A DNA stretch of 64,000 nucleotides from Candidatus Woesearchaeota archaeon (GCA_016187565.1 JACPJR010000009.1:26185-90184); one strand, 5' to 3'. Shown: positions 51,264 to 60,037, counted from the stretch's first letter. The notes: a model not told the origin generated them from the sequence alone. Numbers and translations: made by a program.

Positions 51264-53036
51264 CTATGAATGTTGACCTTCAGTATAGCTCAAGATTTTT
51301 CTTCCCGCAGAGGTAATCTTGATAGATTTAAAACGGCCTTTTTGATCGACCAGAACAAGACCGATTTCAACAAGATGTCTCATCTTTGCTCGTGTTGTTG
51401 GTTTCGTAATATGGAAAGTCTCAGTAATGTCTCTATATGATACGAGTTTGTTCATGACGTTTCTTTCATTAATAAACCGGAGTATGTTCATTTCAATGTC
51501 TGTTAATTCTGTTCTTTTGCGGAGATGTTTCCCGTAGAGATCAACAGTTTCCATCTCGATTGCTTTTTTTTGTGAAGATGAGAGCAGCTCTGGCTGAAGC
51601 GTTATGATAATGATGTGCCCGGTTCCACTCACCGTATCATGGAGCGATTGAATCTCGCGTACTACGGTTTCAGGGCTATTGGTAAAGAAAAGGTAATCTA
51701 TCCTGTCAATAAGCACAATGCCTTGTTTTGTTTTTGCCAAAAATTCTGCAATGAGTCGAGAAAGTGTTTGGATATTATGTTCACAGGGTATTCCGGTAAC
51801 CTTCTCTTTTGTTAGCCAGATAAAGGGCGTTTTATGGAGGTTGTATTTTTTTCTTAATTGTCGCGGATCTTCACGTACAAGGGCAAGGCCAACAAAGCCA
51901 CGATTGAGCGTACCAATAAACAGCTCATGCGCATGGTTTTCTTCATCATCGCTGATTAAATAGATTTTTCCAGACTCAAGGATAACATCTGCCTGGTTAT
52001 AGGTCGCATCCTCTGCGTCAATCTGTACCCCTAATTTTTCAAGTGTAACCTGTGCTTTATCAAGTTGGCGTTGGACATTTTCTTTTGAACGATAAACGGC
52101 TATCGCTGCAAATAACACGATGAGGATAATGCCGGTTACCAAACCCAGGCTGATGAGGTATCCTCTTTTCAGCGTGTTTATCTCTGCATTCAAGCTATCT
52201 ACCGGTGTTATCATGATTAGTCTCCATTTATCTTTGCCAACAATGAAGTCTGCATTGGTCACGATTACCTTATTGAGGCCTGGAAAGGAGACGATGGTGA
52301 TGGATTGATTTCCTTTCAAAGTCATGCGTGATTGGATCTCTGTATAATCAAGAATGCCTCGGCTCTTGAGAAGCGTTTCCTCAGTTGTAGGATTTACCAA
52401 AAGAAAAAAACGGTTTTTTTCGCTTACTATATTTTCAAGATAAAGGCTAAAGAGATTTTGGACATCAAATATCGTAAAGAGTAACCCTTTAAATTCACCA
52501 ATAAAATTAGGATAAGGTGTATATTCGGTCGTTGCAAAAAGCGGCGCTGCAACAATGATCTGATAGGCAGATCCAACGCTACTTGAGGTGATATAGGGAA
52601 CATTGGTTGTTTTTGGGATGAGGAAAAAATCCTTATTTGCAATATTAACATCCACGTAACTAGAAAAGCGTGAGGAACTACAGGCGATAACATTGCCCGA
52701 AGGATCGGCTTTTAAAAGTACGGTTAATTTTCCTCCAAGCTGTTCATGAATTGGTCTTGTTTGCTGGCAATTTTCAAGGGTTAGCGAACTAATCTCAGGA
52801 AATTTTGTTAAGGTTACTAATTCATCCTGGACAGCAAAGATATGATTCTCCATTTGATTTGCTACAAATCGTGTTTCGGTAAGCTGTTGTTGCCCAACCT
52901 GGCTAATAATAAAGGTTTCAATGCGTGCAAAAGAGAGTAAGCTGAGAAGAATAACGATCCCTACGACTACTAATGCAAAAAGAACAATGACCAGTAGCTT
53001 ATTGTTTCTCACAAAGGTGTTGATGTTCTCAAGCAT
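51264..53036 (-). CDS. Membrane sensor: Cache-like, DUF835 and winged helix
   Basis: A 590-aa protein. Membrane segment 1 (residues about 14-36), an outer dCache-like domain (about 40-285, with VDVNIANKDFF and YITSSSVG), membrane segment 2 (about 290-312), a short coiled coil, a DUF835 domain (about 350-480, IYLISDDEENHAHEL, VLIDRIDYLFF) and a C-terminal winged helix (IEMNILRFINERNVMNKLV, RAKMRHLVEIGLVL). This is a one-protein signal path from an outer ligand to DNA. It is divergent from the thiol cluster that starts at 53332, which it may control. Confidence 0.88.
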   Translation of the reverse strand: MLENINTFVRNNKLLVIVLFALVVVGIVILLSLLSFARIETFIISQVGQQQLTETRFVANQMENHIFAVQDELVTLTKFPEISSLTLENCQQTRPIHEQLGGKLTVLLKADPSGNVIACSSSRFSSYVDVNIANKDFFLIPKTTNVPYITSSSVGSAYQIIVAAPLFATTEYTPYPNFIGEFKGLLFTIFDVQNLFSLYLENIVSEKNRFFLLVNPTTEETLLKSRGILDYTEIQSRMTLKGNQSITIVSFPGLNKVIVTNADFIVGKDKWRLIMITPVDSLNAEINTLKRGYLISLGLVTGIILIVLFAAIAVYRSKENVQRQLDKAQVTLEKLGVQIDAEDATYNQADVILESGKIYLISDDEENHAHELFIGTLNRGFVGLALVREDPRQLRKKYNLHKTPFIWLTKEKVTGIPCEHNIQTLSRLIAEFLAKTKQGIVLIDRIDYLFFTNSPETVVREIQSLHDTVSGTGHIIIITLQPELLSSSQKKAIEMETVDLYGKHLRKRTELTDIEMNILRFINERNVMNKLVSYRDITETFHITKPTTRAKMRHLVEIGLVLVDQKGRFKSIKITSAGRKILSYTEGQHS

Positions 53037-53227
53037 GGTATTCCATTACGCAGTTGATGACCGAATTTTCTGGTTAACACTAGACTACGTAAAACAAAAC
53101 GAACTGCTTTATAAGGTTTCCCTATTTTTTCCCTGTTTTTTCTTCTCTTTTATATAATTGTTCGGCCTTCTCAAAAGGATAAGGAACAGGAAGTTTCCTC
53201 TCGATAGCAGCCTCACTGATCCAGAAG

Positions 53228-53237
53228 ATTTATATAC
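53228..53237 (+). promoter_or_regulatory. Putative TATA box of the thiol-relay cluster
   Basis: ATTTATATAC lies about 95 nt before the first gene of the cluster (53332), giving a leader of about 70 nt with GGAGGTCC before the start. The 53037-53331 gap otherwise holds AT-rich promoter-like sequence of the two divergent genes and no gene. Confidence 0.45.
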
Positions 53238-53331
53238 GGGCAGTGATTTTACCTGTTTTAGTAATGGGTACATATCAGGGGACGTAATTTGTCAATAAAC
53301 GCTTTGTTAACCTAACTATGGAGGTCCAACT

Positions 53332-54072
53332 ATGGAAGAACAAACCGAGGTTAAGCATCATCATAAACCCTCAAAAGATAATCTCTTAAGCAAGCCAATT
53401 TTAGGTCTCATGGTCTTAGCTGTCGTACTTCTCTTAGTCAATCAGATCCAGGTCAGTGCTCTTTCAGGCATGATCAGTGGGACTAGTTCCCATAAACGAT
53501 CGGGAAGTTCTGGCAGCAGCGATCTGGCAACTATTGATGTGAACGAATTAAAATCAACAGCACATACGGTTGCTGCAGTATTCCCTGTTCAAGAGTTTGC
53601 AAGTGCTGATGATGCTATGGCTGCTATGTTTCCTACCGGAACTCCAGAATATGGAGCAGAATTAGGAGTAAGTTATGACGATCCGGTTGCGGCCTTAGAC
53701 GCCCTTTCAAAAATGTATACGCCGTTATCTGCCGAAGTAAAGGCAAACAATCCTGAAGGCTGGCAGCGCTTTTTAAGCCTTGCAACAAAGCCCGTGGGGA
53801 TCTCCTGCGAATATTGCTGTGGTGTTGGTCCGATTGGCATTGATGAAAAAGGGAATTCACGATGCGGATGTCAACATAACCCGGCATTGTTAAGTGTAGC
53901 GCTTTACCTTTCAGCCTATACTGATTATTCGGACGGAGAAATATTACGTGAAGTTATGCAATGGAAAACAGTATTCTTTCCAAAGAACATGATTGAATTA
54001 GGTGCTTCTTTGGGAGGTGGAGGCGCTTCAACCGTTCTCGAAAATATACCAAGCATGGTAGGAGGATGTTAA
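53332..54072 (+). CDS. Membrane-anchored Cys-rich protein ending in MVGGC
   Basis: A 246-aa protein: cytosolic His-containing tail (EVKHHHKPSKDN), one membrane segment (about residues 24-43), a Ser/Gly linker and an outer domain. The domain carries C-x2-C-C-x14-C-x-C-x-H (SCEYCCGVG ... RCGCQHN), a likely metal or thiol centre, and the protein ends NIPSMVGGC with Cys as last residue. The same ending occurs in the protein at 54816. I know no family. First gene of the cluster. Confidence 0.78.
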   Translation: MEEQTEVKHHHKPSKDNLLSKPILGLMVLAVVLLLVNQIQVSALSGMISGTSSHKRSGSSGSSDLATIDVNELKSTAHTVAAVFPVQEFASADDAMAAMFPTGTPEYGAELGVSYDDPVAALDALSKMYTPLSAEVKANNPEGWQRFLSLATKPVGISCEYCCGVGPIGIDEKGNSRCGCQHNPALLSVALYLSAYTDYSDGEILREVMQWKTVFFPKNMIELGASLGGGGASTVLENIPSMVGGC

Positions 54073-54073
54073 A

Positions 54074-54232
54074 ATGACCTTAAAAGAGGATGTACAGTTG
54101 TTGTATTGGCAGTATAAGCCCATGGTGGTTATGGCACTTCTTGTTATCCTTGTTGCCGTCCTTGTCGGATGTTCTTCAGGCGGAGGATCGACACCACCAC
54201 CCCCTGGACCAGTAGGAGGAGGATGCGGTTAA
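54074..54232 (+). CDS. 52-aa lipoprotein-like peptide ending in GGGCG
   Basis: Starts 1 nt after the preceding stop region, at ATG 54074. Hydrophobic helix (PMVVMALLVILVAVLVGC) with a lipobox-like LVGC, then SSGGGSTPPPPGPVGGGCG to the end. So: a lipid or membrane anchor, a short flexible Pro/Gly linker and one exposed Cys. Too short for a catalytic domain; a tethered thiol or metal carrier is my inference. Confidence 0.65.
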   Translation: MTLKEDVQLLYWQYKPMVVMALLVILVAVLVGCSSGGGSTPPPPGPVGGGCG

Positions 54233-54307
54233 CCGCGTAATGGGATATTTATCCCGATATATATCCCCTCTTCAAAGAATCTAAAGAAAGAAGAATAAAG
54301 AGGCGAC

Positions 54308-54736
54308 ATGCAACACGTTCCTAAAAATGTCCTTGAGCGGCAGCAAGCACAGAGCCAGCAGGCAGCACAAGATCGTGAAGAACGACTCAGCAAGCTGAAT
54401 CAGGAACAAACAAAACGAAAACAGAAGATCATGATCATTGTGGTTGTTGCTATCATTGCCCTTGTTGCAGCTGTTGTCTATAGTATGCTTTCACCAGGCA
54501 AGTACGATGAGTTTGCAAAGTGTTTGGCCGAGAAAGGAGCTATTATGTATGGTGAGGATTGGTGTCCTTATACTCGAGCACAAAAGGACATGTTTGGTAA
54601 ATCATTCAAGTATGTCAATTATGAAGTAAAAACAGGACTCCGTGTTCGTCCAACATGGGTTATTAATGGCGAAGTATATGAAACTGTCCAGTCCTTTGAC
54701 CGTTTAGCCGAACTAACCGGATGTAGGTACTCCTAA
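54308..54736 (+). CDS. Membrane-anchored glutaredoxin/thioredoxin-like protein
   Basis: A 142-aa protein: charged coiled-coil N-terminus (about residues 7-38), one membrane segment (about 41-60), then a small thioredoxin-like domain with active site CPYT (MYGEDWCPYTRAQKDMFG) and cis-Pro in RVRPTWVING. Only one active-site Cys, plus Cys in AKCLAEK and GCRYS, so monothiol-type chemistry is likely. Paralogue at 56541 has CSHC. Confidence 0.85.
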   Translation: MQHVPKNVLERQQAQSQQAAQDREERLSKLNQEQTKRKQKIMIIVVVAIIALVAAVVYSMLSPGKYDEFAKCLAEKGAIMYGEDWCPYTRAQKDMFGKSFKYVNYEVKTGLRVRPTWVINGEVYETVQSFDRLAELTGCRYS

Positions 54737-54815
54737 TAAAAACAGAACAATTCAGCCAACGAAATTTCAAATAAATTTCAAAAATAATTTGAATTTACCG
54801 AAGGAGGATGAAATT

Positions 54816-55037
54816 ATGAAACAAACAACCTTGGTTGCCATTATCTTAAGCGTCTTGATTGTGCTGTCGGTAGCCCAGGCATTTCAATTGTATACCTTGA
54901 AAGCAAAGGTATCTGAAGGGAGTTTGACCGTAGGTACAAAGACCGGTGTTACGCCCTCTGCCTCTGGAGCTAATGGTAATGTCCAAAAATTACCAAGTAA
55001 TATCCAGAATCTGCCTCAAATGGTTGGTGGATGTTAG
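54816..55037 (+). CDS. 73-aa membrane-anchored thiol-arm peptide ending in MVGGC
   Basis: One N-terminal membrane segment (LVAIILSVLIVLSVAQAF), a 45-residue low-complexity linker rich in Ser, Gly, Asn and Thr, and a terminal NLPQMVGGC. The last residue is the only Cys. ATG 54816 follows GGAGG; the in-frame ATG 27 nt upstream is less likely. The C-terminal motif matches that of the protein at 53332 although the rest differs. Confidence 0.72.
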   Translation: MKQTTLVAIILSVLIVLSVAQAFQLYTLKAKVSEGSLTVGTKTGVTPSASGANGNVQKLPSNIQNLPQMVGGC

Positions 55038-55068
55038 CTTTTATCGTTTAAAAACCTAGAAGTCGACT

Positions 55069-55164
55069 TATAATAGAAAACCTAAATTTTTAATATTATT
55101 TGTTAGGTTTTCTAGTATATAATAGAGGAAAAAACATATTAACAACTATTATCCTCTATTATAG
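55069..55164. repeat. 95-bp twin-hairpin repeat, family 1, copy B
   Basis: Inverted copy of 10196-10290 with a few base changes. Here both stems are perfect: TAGAAAACCTAA / TTAGGTTTTCTA-type and TATAATAGAGGA / TCCTCTATTATA (12 bp, 22-nt loop). It splits the thiol cluster between 55037 and 55272. Confidence 0.82.
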
Positions 55165-55271
55165 TTAGGAAAATTTGTTTATTGTAATAGTTATAGACAA
55201 ATAGAACTATTTTATGAAAAGAAGTGTACTCTAGAATCTTTCACTTAGGTGAGCAAAGCAGAGGGGGAAAT

Positions 55272-56498
55272 ATGGAAGACGAAAACAAAAGTCAAGAACA
55301 AGAAAAAGAACTTCATGAAACTGACCATCATACAGAAAAACACCATCACCATCATCAACATGAGCATACCGCAAAAGATAATTCGTTGTACACAAAAATG
55401 TACTGGGGACTGGGCATTGCTCTTATCGTGTTTGCTCTTATTAACCTCTTTCAGATAAACGCTTTTGGCGGTGCAATTGATCAACGCTTAACAGAACTTA
55501 AAGAAGAAATGCGAGCACCTGAAATAGAGGTTACCATTGTATCTGTTTCCTCTTGTCCTGAGTGTTATGATATTACGACGGTTACAGCATTACTTGAATC
55601 CGCTGGTGCCAATATCACCAAACAGCGAACGTTTGATTACAACACTACTGAAGGACAGGCTATTGTTGAAACCTATAGTCTTACAAAGCTACCTACCGCC
55701 ATCATCTCTGGAGAACTGAATAAATCCTCTTCACTTCTGGCTACCTTGACAAATGTTGGAGAAGAAAAAAAAGGATCATACGTCTTTACGGCACTTCGGC
55801 CTCCCTATGTTGAAACAAACAATTATCAAGTTCGAGGAAAGATTTCTTTAGTCCATCTTCGTAAAACAAATTGTACTGAGTGTTACGATCTTTCTCCGAT
55901 TATTCGGGAGTACAGCACCCTTGGATTGGTCTTTGCTGATCAAGAGGTTGTTGATGCTGATAGCGGAAGGGGTCAAACCTTGATTGATCGATATAATATC
56001 ACGAAGTTGCCAACGGTTATTTTAGATAAAGAGGCAGGTGTGTATAGTGATTTTGTTTCTCTTTGGCCACAGGTAGGCTCGATAGAAGAGGATGGCTCAC
56101 TCGTCATGAGGCTTATCGGCATACCTTACTACGGGGTTTCTGAGCAAAGAGTTAAAGGACAGGTTTCAGTTTTCTTTTTGCAGGATGAAACCTGTACTGA
56201 ATGTTATAATCCAATAACATTTCATTTACCCGTACTTCAGCGTATGAACCTTGCTCTTTCAAAGCAAGAAATGATCAATGCTTCCAGCACTGAAGGACAG
56301 AAATTCATTACTGATTATAAGATCGAAAAACTACCAACCATTATCATGCAAGGCGATATGCAGGAGTATCCTACCCTTGTTAGGGCATGGCAAAGTGTTG
56401 GTTCAATAGAAGAAGATGGTAGTTATGTATTCCGCAGTGTTGAAATTGCACAGCAGCCCTACAAGGATGTTGTCAATAGTGCAGTGGTTAATTCCTAG
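55272..56498 (+). CDS. Membrane protein with three tandem CxxC thioredoxin-like repeats
   Basis: About 408 aa. His-rich cytosolic tail (EKHHHHHQHEHTAKDN), one membrane segment (about residues 39-58) and three outer repeats of about 115 residues. Each has an active-site-like CxxC (SCPECYD, NCTECYD, TCTECYN) and a K-L-P-T cis-Pro element (LTKLPTAII, ITKLPTVIL, IEKLPTIIM). Each repeat lies in a thioredoxin-like pattern with a G-x-I/V-S-L/V strand. The N-terminal tail and anchor resemble those of the protein at 53332. No family name known to me. Confidence 0.83.
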   Translation: MEDENKSQEQEKELHETDHHTEKHHHHHQHEHTAKDNSLYTKMYWGLGIALIVFALINLFQINAFGGAIDQRLTELKEEMRAPEIEVTIVSVSSCPECYDITTVTALLESAGANITKQRTFDYNTTEGQAIVETYSLTKLPTAIISGELNKSSSLLATLTNVGEEKKGSYVFTALRPPYVETNNYQVRGKISLVHLRKTNCTECYDLSPIIREYSTLGLVFADQEVVDADSGRGQTLIDRYNITKLPTVILDKEAGVYSDFVSLWPQVGSIEEDGSLVMRLIGIPYYGVSEQRVKGQVSVFFLQDETCTECYNPITFHLPVLQRMNLALSKQEMINASSTEGQKFITDYKIEKLPTIIMQGDMQEYPTLVRAWQSVGSIEEDGSYVFRSVEIAQQPYKDVVNSAVVNS

Positions 56499-56540
56499 GG
56501 GTCTAGGGATCTTCGCTGAGAATACTTACTTACCTTGCAG

Positions 56541-56912
56541 ATGAAATCAAACAAGAAAGATATACGTCTAAAGCTTATGGGAATGGTCCTTGTGATCGGA
56601 TCAGTTCTTATTATTGCAGGATGTACCTCAAAAAACTATGATTCATTTGCTGCGTGTCTTGCCGAGAAAAATGTTACCATGTATGGTGCATTCTGGTGTT
56701 CCCATTGCCAGGATCAAAAGGAACTTTTTGGAGACAGCTGGAATAAGGTTCCCTATATCGAGTGCTCTCTTCCTGATGGAAACGGGCAGACACCCTATTG
56801 TGAAGAAGCAGGTATCACGTCATACCCAACCTGGGAACTTCCTGATGGTAGAGTTAGTGGAACATTACCTTTAAAGCAATTGGGTCTTTTAAGTGGCTGT
56901 CCTCTAGAATGA
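56541..56912 (+). CDS. Lipoprotein thioredoxin-like protein
   Basis: About 123 aa with a lipobox-like IAGC and a thioredoxin-like domain: AACLAEKNVTMYGAFWCSHC then QDQKELFG. Active site CSHC, cis-Pro in ITSYPTWELPDGR, plus C-terminal GCPLE. The opening Y-D-S-F-A-A-C-L-A-E-K matches the protein at 54308, so they are paralogues; here the active site keeps both Cys. It resembles the thioredoxin domain fused to VKOR in other species. Confidence 0.88.
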   Translation: MKSNKKDIRLKLMGMVLVIGSVLIIAGCTSKNYDSFAACLAEKNVTMYGAFWCSHCQDQKELFGDSWNKVPYIECSLPDGNGQTPYCEEAGITSYPTWELPDGRVSGTLPLKQLGLLSGCPLE

Positions 56913-56925
56913 GTGAGGTGGGACC

Positions 56926-57462
56926 ATGAACATGAAACTGGGAATAGTTGTTTTGTTTTTAGGAACGATACTTTTAGTTCTTGCTGGGTGCGGCAGTAAC
57001 GACGATATGCAAAAAGCAACACCAAAACCGGAAGGTAATTCTGAGCAACAGGTTGTTGAACTTCCTTCTCCAGAACAGAATCAACAACAGGAAGAGCAAG
57101 GACAGGATGATGAACAAGAAGTAGAACAAGAACCGGAAGAACAACCAGAGGAAACTCCCGACGATAATGAGAATATGTCTTCAGGGAATACCGTAGAAAT
57201 CGATGTCAAAGCAAGAAGCTGGGAATTCGAGCCAAGGACTATTCGTGTCCGTCGAGGAGATACGATCATTCTTCATTTAGAAAGTGAGGATGTTGCTCAT
57301 GGCTTTTGGTTGTCAGCCTTTGGTATTCAAGAGCGTTTAGAGCCTGGCCAGGTTGTTGATGCAAGTTTTGTTGCTGATAAGGAAGGAACCTTTTCCTATG
57401 TCTGTTCTGTCCCTTGTGGAAAGGGTCATGGTGACATGCGTGGAACCCTTATTGTAGAATGA
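56926..57462 (+). CDS. CuA-type cupredoxin lipoprotein
   Basis: A 178-aa protein: lipobox (VLAGCGSND), an acidic Glu/Gln-rich linker and a cupredoxin domain like cytochrome oxidase subunit II (FEPRTIRVRRGDTIILHLES). The site is His in EDVAHGFW and C-x3-C-x3-H-x2-M in VCSVPCGKGHGDM, exactly the CuA spacing. A dinuclear CuA electron-transfer centre is therefore likely. No oxidase subunit I is in the window. Confidence 0.9.
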   Translation: MNMKLGIVVLFLGTILLVLAGCGSNDDMQKATPKPEGNSEQQVVELPSPEQNQQQEEQGQDDEQEVEQEPEEQPEETPDDNENMSSGNTVEIDVKARSWEFEPRTIRVRRGDTIILHLESEDVAHGFWLSAFGIQERLEPGQVVDASFVADKEGTFSYVCSVPCGKGHGDMRGTLIVE

Positions 57463-57508
57463 GGCAGGATAAACCAGCAACTTGGATAATTACGAATAGG
57501 GAGAAGAC

Positions 57509-58510
57509 ATGAAAGAAATCAAACAGCGTATTTTTTTTCTTTGTTTACTTTTGACATTTCTTAGCTTGCTCTTCATTTCTGTTGTCTCTGCAGCATCTCC
57601 TCTTCCCATAGGACTTCAAAAAATACTCGAGTATAATCAAGAAAGCACAGAAGCCTTTGCTTTGAAGATATCCTTCTTTATCGCGTTTGTCGCGGGCATG
57701 CTTGGTATTTTATCACCGTGTATTTTGCCATTTATTCCTGCGTACTTCTCGTACACCTTTAAAGAAAAACAGAACATCACGAAGATGACCCTTGTGTTTT
57801 TTTTAGGGTTTTCCTTGGTGTTTACTACAATGGGTGTTATTGCAGGTTTTCTTGGCCAGCAGTCATTAGCAATCCTTCAAGAGCCTTGGTTGATGACCCT
57901 TGCAGGAATATTGTTGATTAGTTTAGGGATTATGACCCTCTTAGGAAAGGGATTTTCTTCATTCTTTACTCCTACCCGTAAACTGACTAATGACGTACCG
58001 GGGATCTTTTTGTTTGGTACATCCTATGCTTTAGGATGGTCAGCCTGTGTTGGTCCTATTCTTGTCAGCATTTTGGGAATTGGTGCAATCCTCCATGATC
58101 CGTGGTATTCAGGTACACTCTTATTTTTCTATTCATTGGGTAATCTTGTGCCGTTGTTTCTCATTTCGATCTTCTACGATCGCTTTAATCTTGCCAATAG
58201 CCGTTTCATCAAAGGAAAACTCTTTACCTTTTCTATCGACGAAAAGAAATATTACGTGCATTCTACGAACCTTATTGCAGGTATCTTTCTCTTAATCATT
58301 GGGATCGTTGTCATCATTTACCAGGGAACTTCAGTCGTTAATACGTGGGACATCTTTAATACACGCAGCTATTTCTATGCATGGCAGGATAAACTTATTG
58401 CATGGGAGTATGCACAGCCCTTTAGCGTGGCTGTCTTTATCTTGTTTGTAGCAGGAGTTAGCTATTTTTTATGGAAGCAATATAGAAATCCAAAGAAAAC
58501 TTCAGAGTAA
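57509..58510 (+). CDS. ccdA: CcdA-type thiol-electron transporter
   Basis: A 333-aa polytopic protein with a signal-like first segment and CcdA/DsbD-beta core. The two conserved Cys are in GILSPCILPFIPAYFS and GWSACVGPILVSI, in the first and fourth core segments. It moves reducing equivalents from cytosolic thioredoxin across the membrane to outer thiol proteins; here the natural clients are the CxxC and GGC proteins just upstream. The C-terminal 90 residues contain one more membrane segment. Confidence 0.92.
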   Translation: MKEIKQRIFFLCLLLTFLSLLFISVVSAASPLPIGLQKILEYNQESTEAFALKISFFIAFVAGMLGILSPCILPFIPAYFSYTFKEKQNITKMTLVFFLGFSLVFTTMGVIAGFLGQQSLAILQEPWLMTLAGILLISLGIMTLLGKGFSSFFTPTRKLTNDVPGIFLFGTSYALGWSACVGPILVSILGIGAILHDPWYSGTLLFFYSLGNLVPLFLISIFYDRFNLANSRFIKGKLFTFSIDEKKYYVHSTNLIAGIFLLIIGIVVIIYQGTSVVNTWDIFNTRSYFYAWQDKLIAWEYAQPFSVAVFILFVAGVSYFLWKQYRNPKKTSE

Positions 58511-58588
58511 TGCAACGACGTATTAAAAACCCACTGTTCAGTGACAAATTTAGGAAGTTTTAAATACGAGTTATACTTTCAGATCTCT

Positions 58589-58681
58589 ATGAGAGAAATT
58601 TACCTGTATGGAAAATTGAACCTTTATTTTGATAGTTCTCTTTCTCTCACGACTACACGTACTACTTCTGCATTGATATAG
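58589..58681 (+). CDS. Possible 30-aa ORF in a gene-poor stretch
   Basis: In 58511-58852 the only candidate is ATG 58589, MREIYLYGKLNLYFDSS and 13 more residues, about 20 nt after a TTTAAATA box. It has no recognisable feature and may be chance. Nothing else is seen in this stretch. Confidence 0.2.
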   Translation: MREIYLYGKLNLYFDSSLSLTTTRTTSALI

Positions 58682-58852
58682 TTTGCTCTTCTTAATCAAA
58701 AAGATGATTTTGAATGGAGAGTTGACTTTGGTCTGGTAAACCTATAGGTCATCTGTCTGTTTGTGATCATGATTAATGGTGCAAACTTCTATACCGATAA
58801 TGAAACCTAATGAAGAGAGTCGATAGACTTTAAACTATTGGAGGAGATAAAC

Positions 58853-59209
58853 ATGAGCTACGCAAATCCACAATCAAGGCAAGAATTTGATTTTATTGCT
58901 GGACTAATGAGGGGAGCTCATTACGAGAGACGAGTTCCTGATGGAATTGTTGGTCGAATGAGGGAATTGTATGGCGAACCTCTCATTGCTGAAATCCCCT
59001 ATGATTTGTCCGATAGAATTCGAGATGCATCACCAGAATTGGGAGCGTGGCATGGTGGTGGATGGAACAGTAGCGAAGGACAAAATGGTCATGTCATTGG
59101 CCCAGGACATTACTTTCGTGATGTCAGAAGAGTTGTTCTTGCAGAATTCTATCCTGGGAAACCTGGCTTCGATAGAGTTAAGCAATATTGGAGAAAACAA
59201 AGAGCCTAA
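58853..59209 (+). CDS. Uncharacterised small protein
   Basis: About 118 aa, soluble, starting at ATG 58853 after GGAGGAG. Gly/His-rich central part (GAWHGGGWNSSEGQNGHVIG) and C-terminal basic tail. Unrecognised. The strong ribosome-binding site supports it. Confidence 0.65.
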   Translation: MSYANPQSRQEFDFIAGLMRGAHYERRVPDGIVGRMRELYGEPLIAEIPYDLSDRIRDASPELGAWHGGGWNSSEGQNGHVIGPGHYFRDVRRVVLAEFYPGKPGFDRVKQYWRKQRA

Positions 59210-59249
59210 CATTTTTTATTTTCTTTCTTTTTTCTTTCATTGAAGAATC

Positions 59250-59981
59250 TCAGAGAAATAACAACATTCCATCATAGATCAATTTCAAACTGATGATAGC
59301 AATTACTCCGAGCACAACTTTTCTAAATACGTTTTGGGGGATTTTATCAACAATGAGTTTGCCAATATAAGAACCAGTAATGGCAATGAGGAACAGCAAT
59401 GGGATGTACACATAAAAGGATGGGTCCAGAAATCCACTTCGGAAATAGATAGGAATTCTCGTAAGATCGACGGCAAGTGCAATAGCTGCGGCAGTTGCGA
59501 TATAAACCTCTTTTTTTAAGCTAAAGGCAGTGAGGAATGCTCCCCGTAAAGCACCACCAGTACCGATTAGGCCTGCCAAGAACCCAGATAATGCTCCACC
59601 AAGAATTGCATTTCTCTTTGAAGGGTTGAAGATGAAGCCCGGTTTTATTAACGAGACAAGAGAAAATATCAATAGAAAGACACCCAAAACTAATTTTAAC
59701 ATCTCTTGTGGCGTATAGTTGACTAACAAAGCACCGAGTACGGTCAAGAGGACGCTAGGCACACCAAAAATCAGTATGAGTTTTTTATCTAGCCCATGCC
59801 TGAAAAAGGTTATTCTCCCAAGATTACCAAAGATATGGAAAAAAGCCACAAGAATAAGGGCAGTTTTGAAATCAACAAAAAATAAGGCAAGAGGTAGAAA
59901 TATGGTTGAAGAGCCGAATCCAGCAAGAGTGCCAACAATCTCTGCGAGGAATGCAGAAAGGAAAAATAATAATCCTACCAT
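59250..59981 (-). CDS. TauE/SafE-family sulfite/sulfonate exporter-like protein
   Basis: A 243-aa protein with about eight membrane segments in two repeats: GTLAGFGSSTIFLPLALFF and GGALSGFLAGLIGTGGALRG, the duplicated G-x-G motifs of the TauE/SafE family, which moves sulfur-containing anions. Its place beside sulfur and Fe-S genes fits. Confidence 0.9.
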   Translation of the reverse strand: MVGLLFFLSAFLAEIVGTLAGFGSSTIFLPLALFFVDFKTALILVAFFHIFGNLGRITFFRHGLDKKLILIFGVPSVLLTVLGALLVNYTPQEMLKLVLGVFLLIFSLVSLIKPGFIFNPSKRNAILGGALSGFLAGLIGTGGALRGAFLTAFSLKKEVYIATAAAIALAVDLTRIPIYFRSGFLDPSFYVYIPLLFLIAITGSYIGKLIVDKIPQNVFRKVVLGVIAIISLKLIYDGMLLFL

Positions 59982-60037
59982 GGGGCATGCTAATACGTGT
60001 TTCTATAAAAGCATTTTGTGGTATAGTTGAAAACAAC

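Noticed and set aside
54789..54815. Upstream ATG for the 73-aa MVGGC peptide
   Set aside because: The ribosome-binding site GGAGG lies between this ATG and the one at 54816, so the downstream start is preferred.
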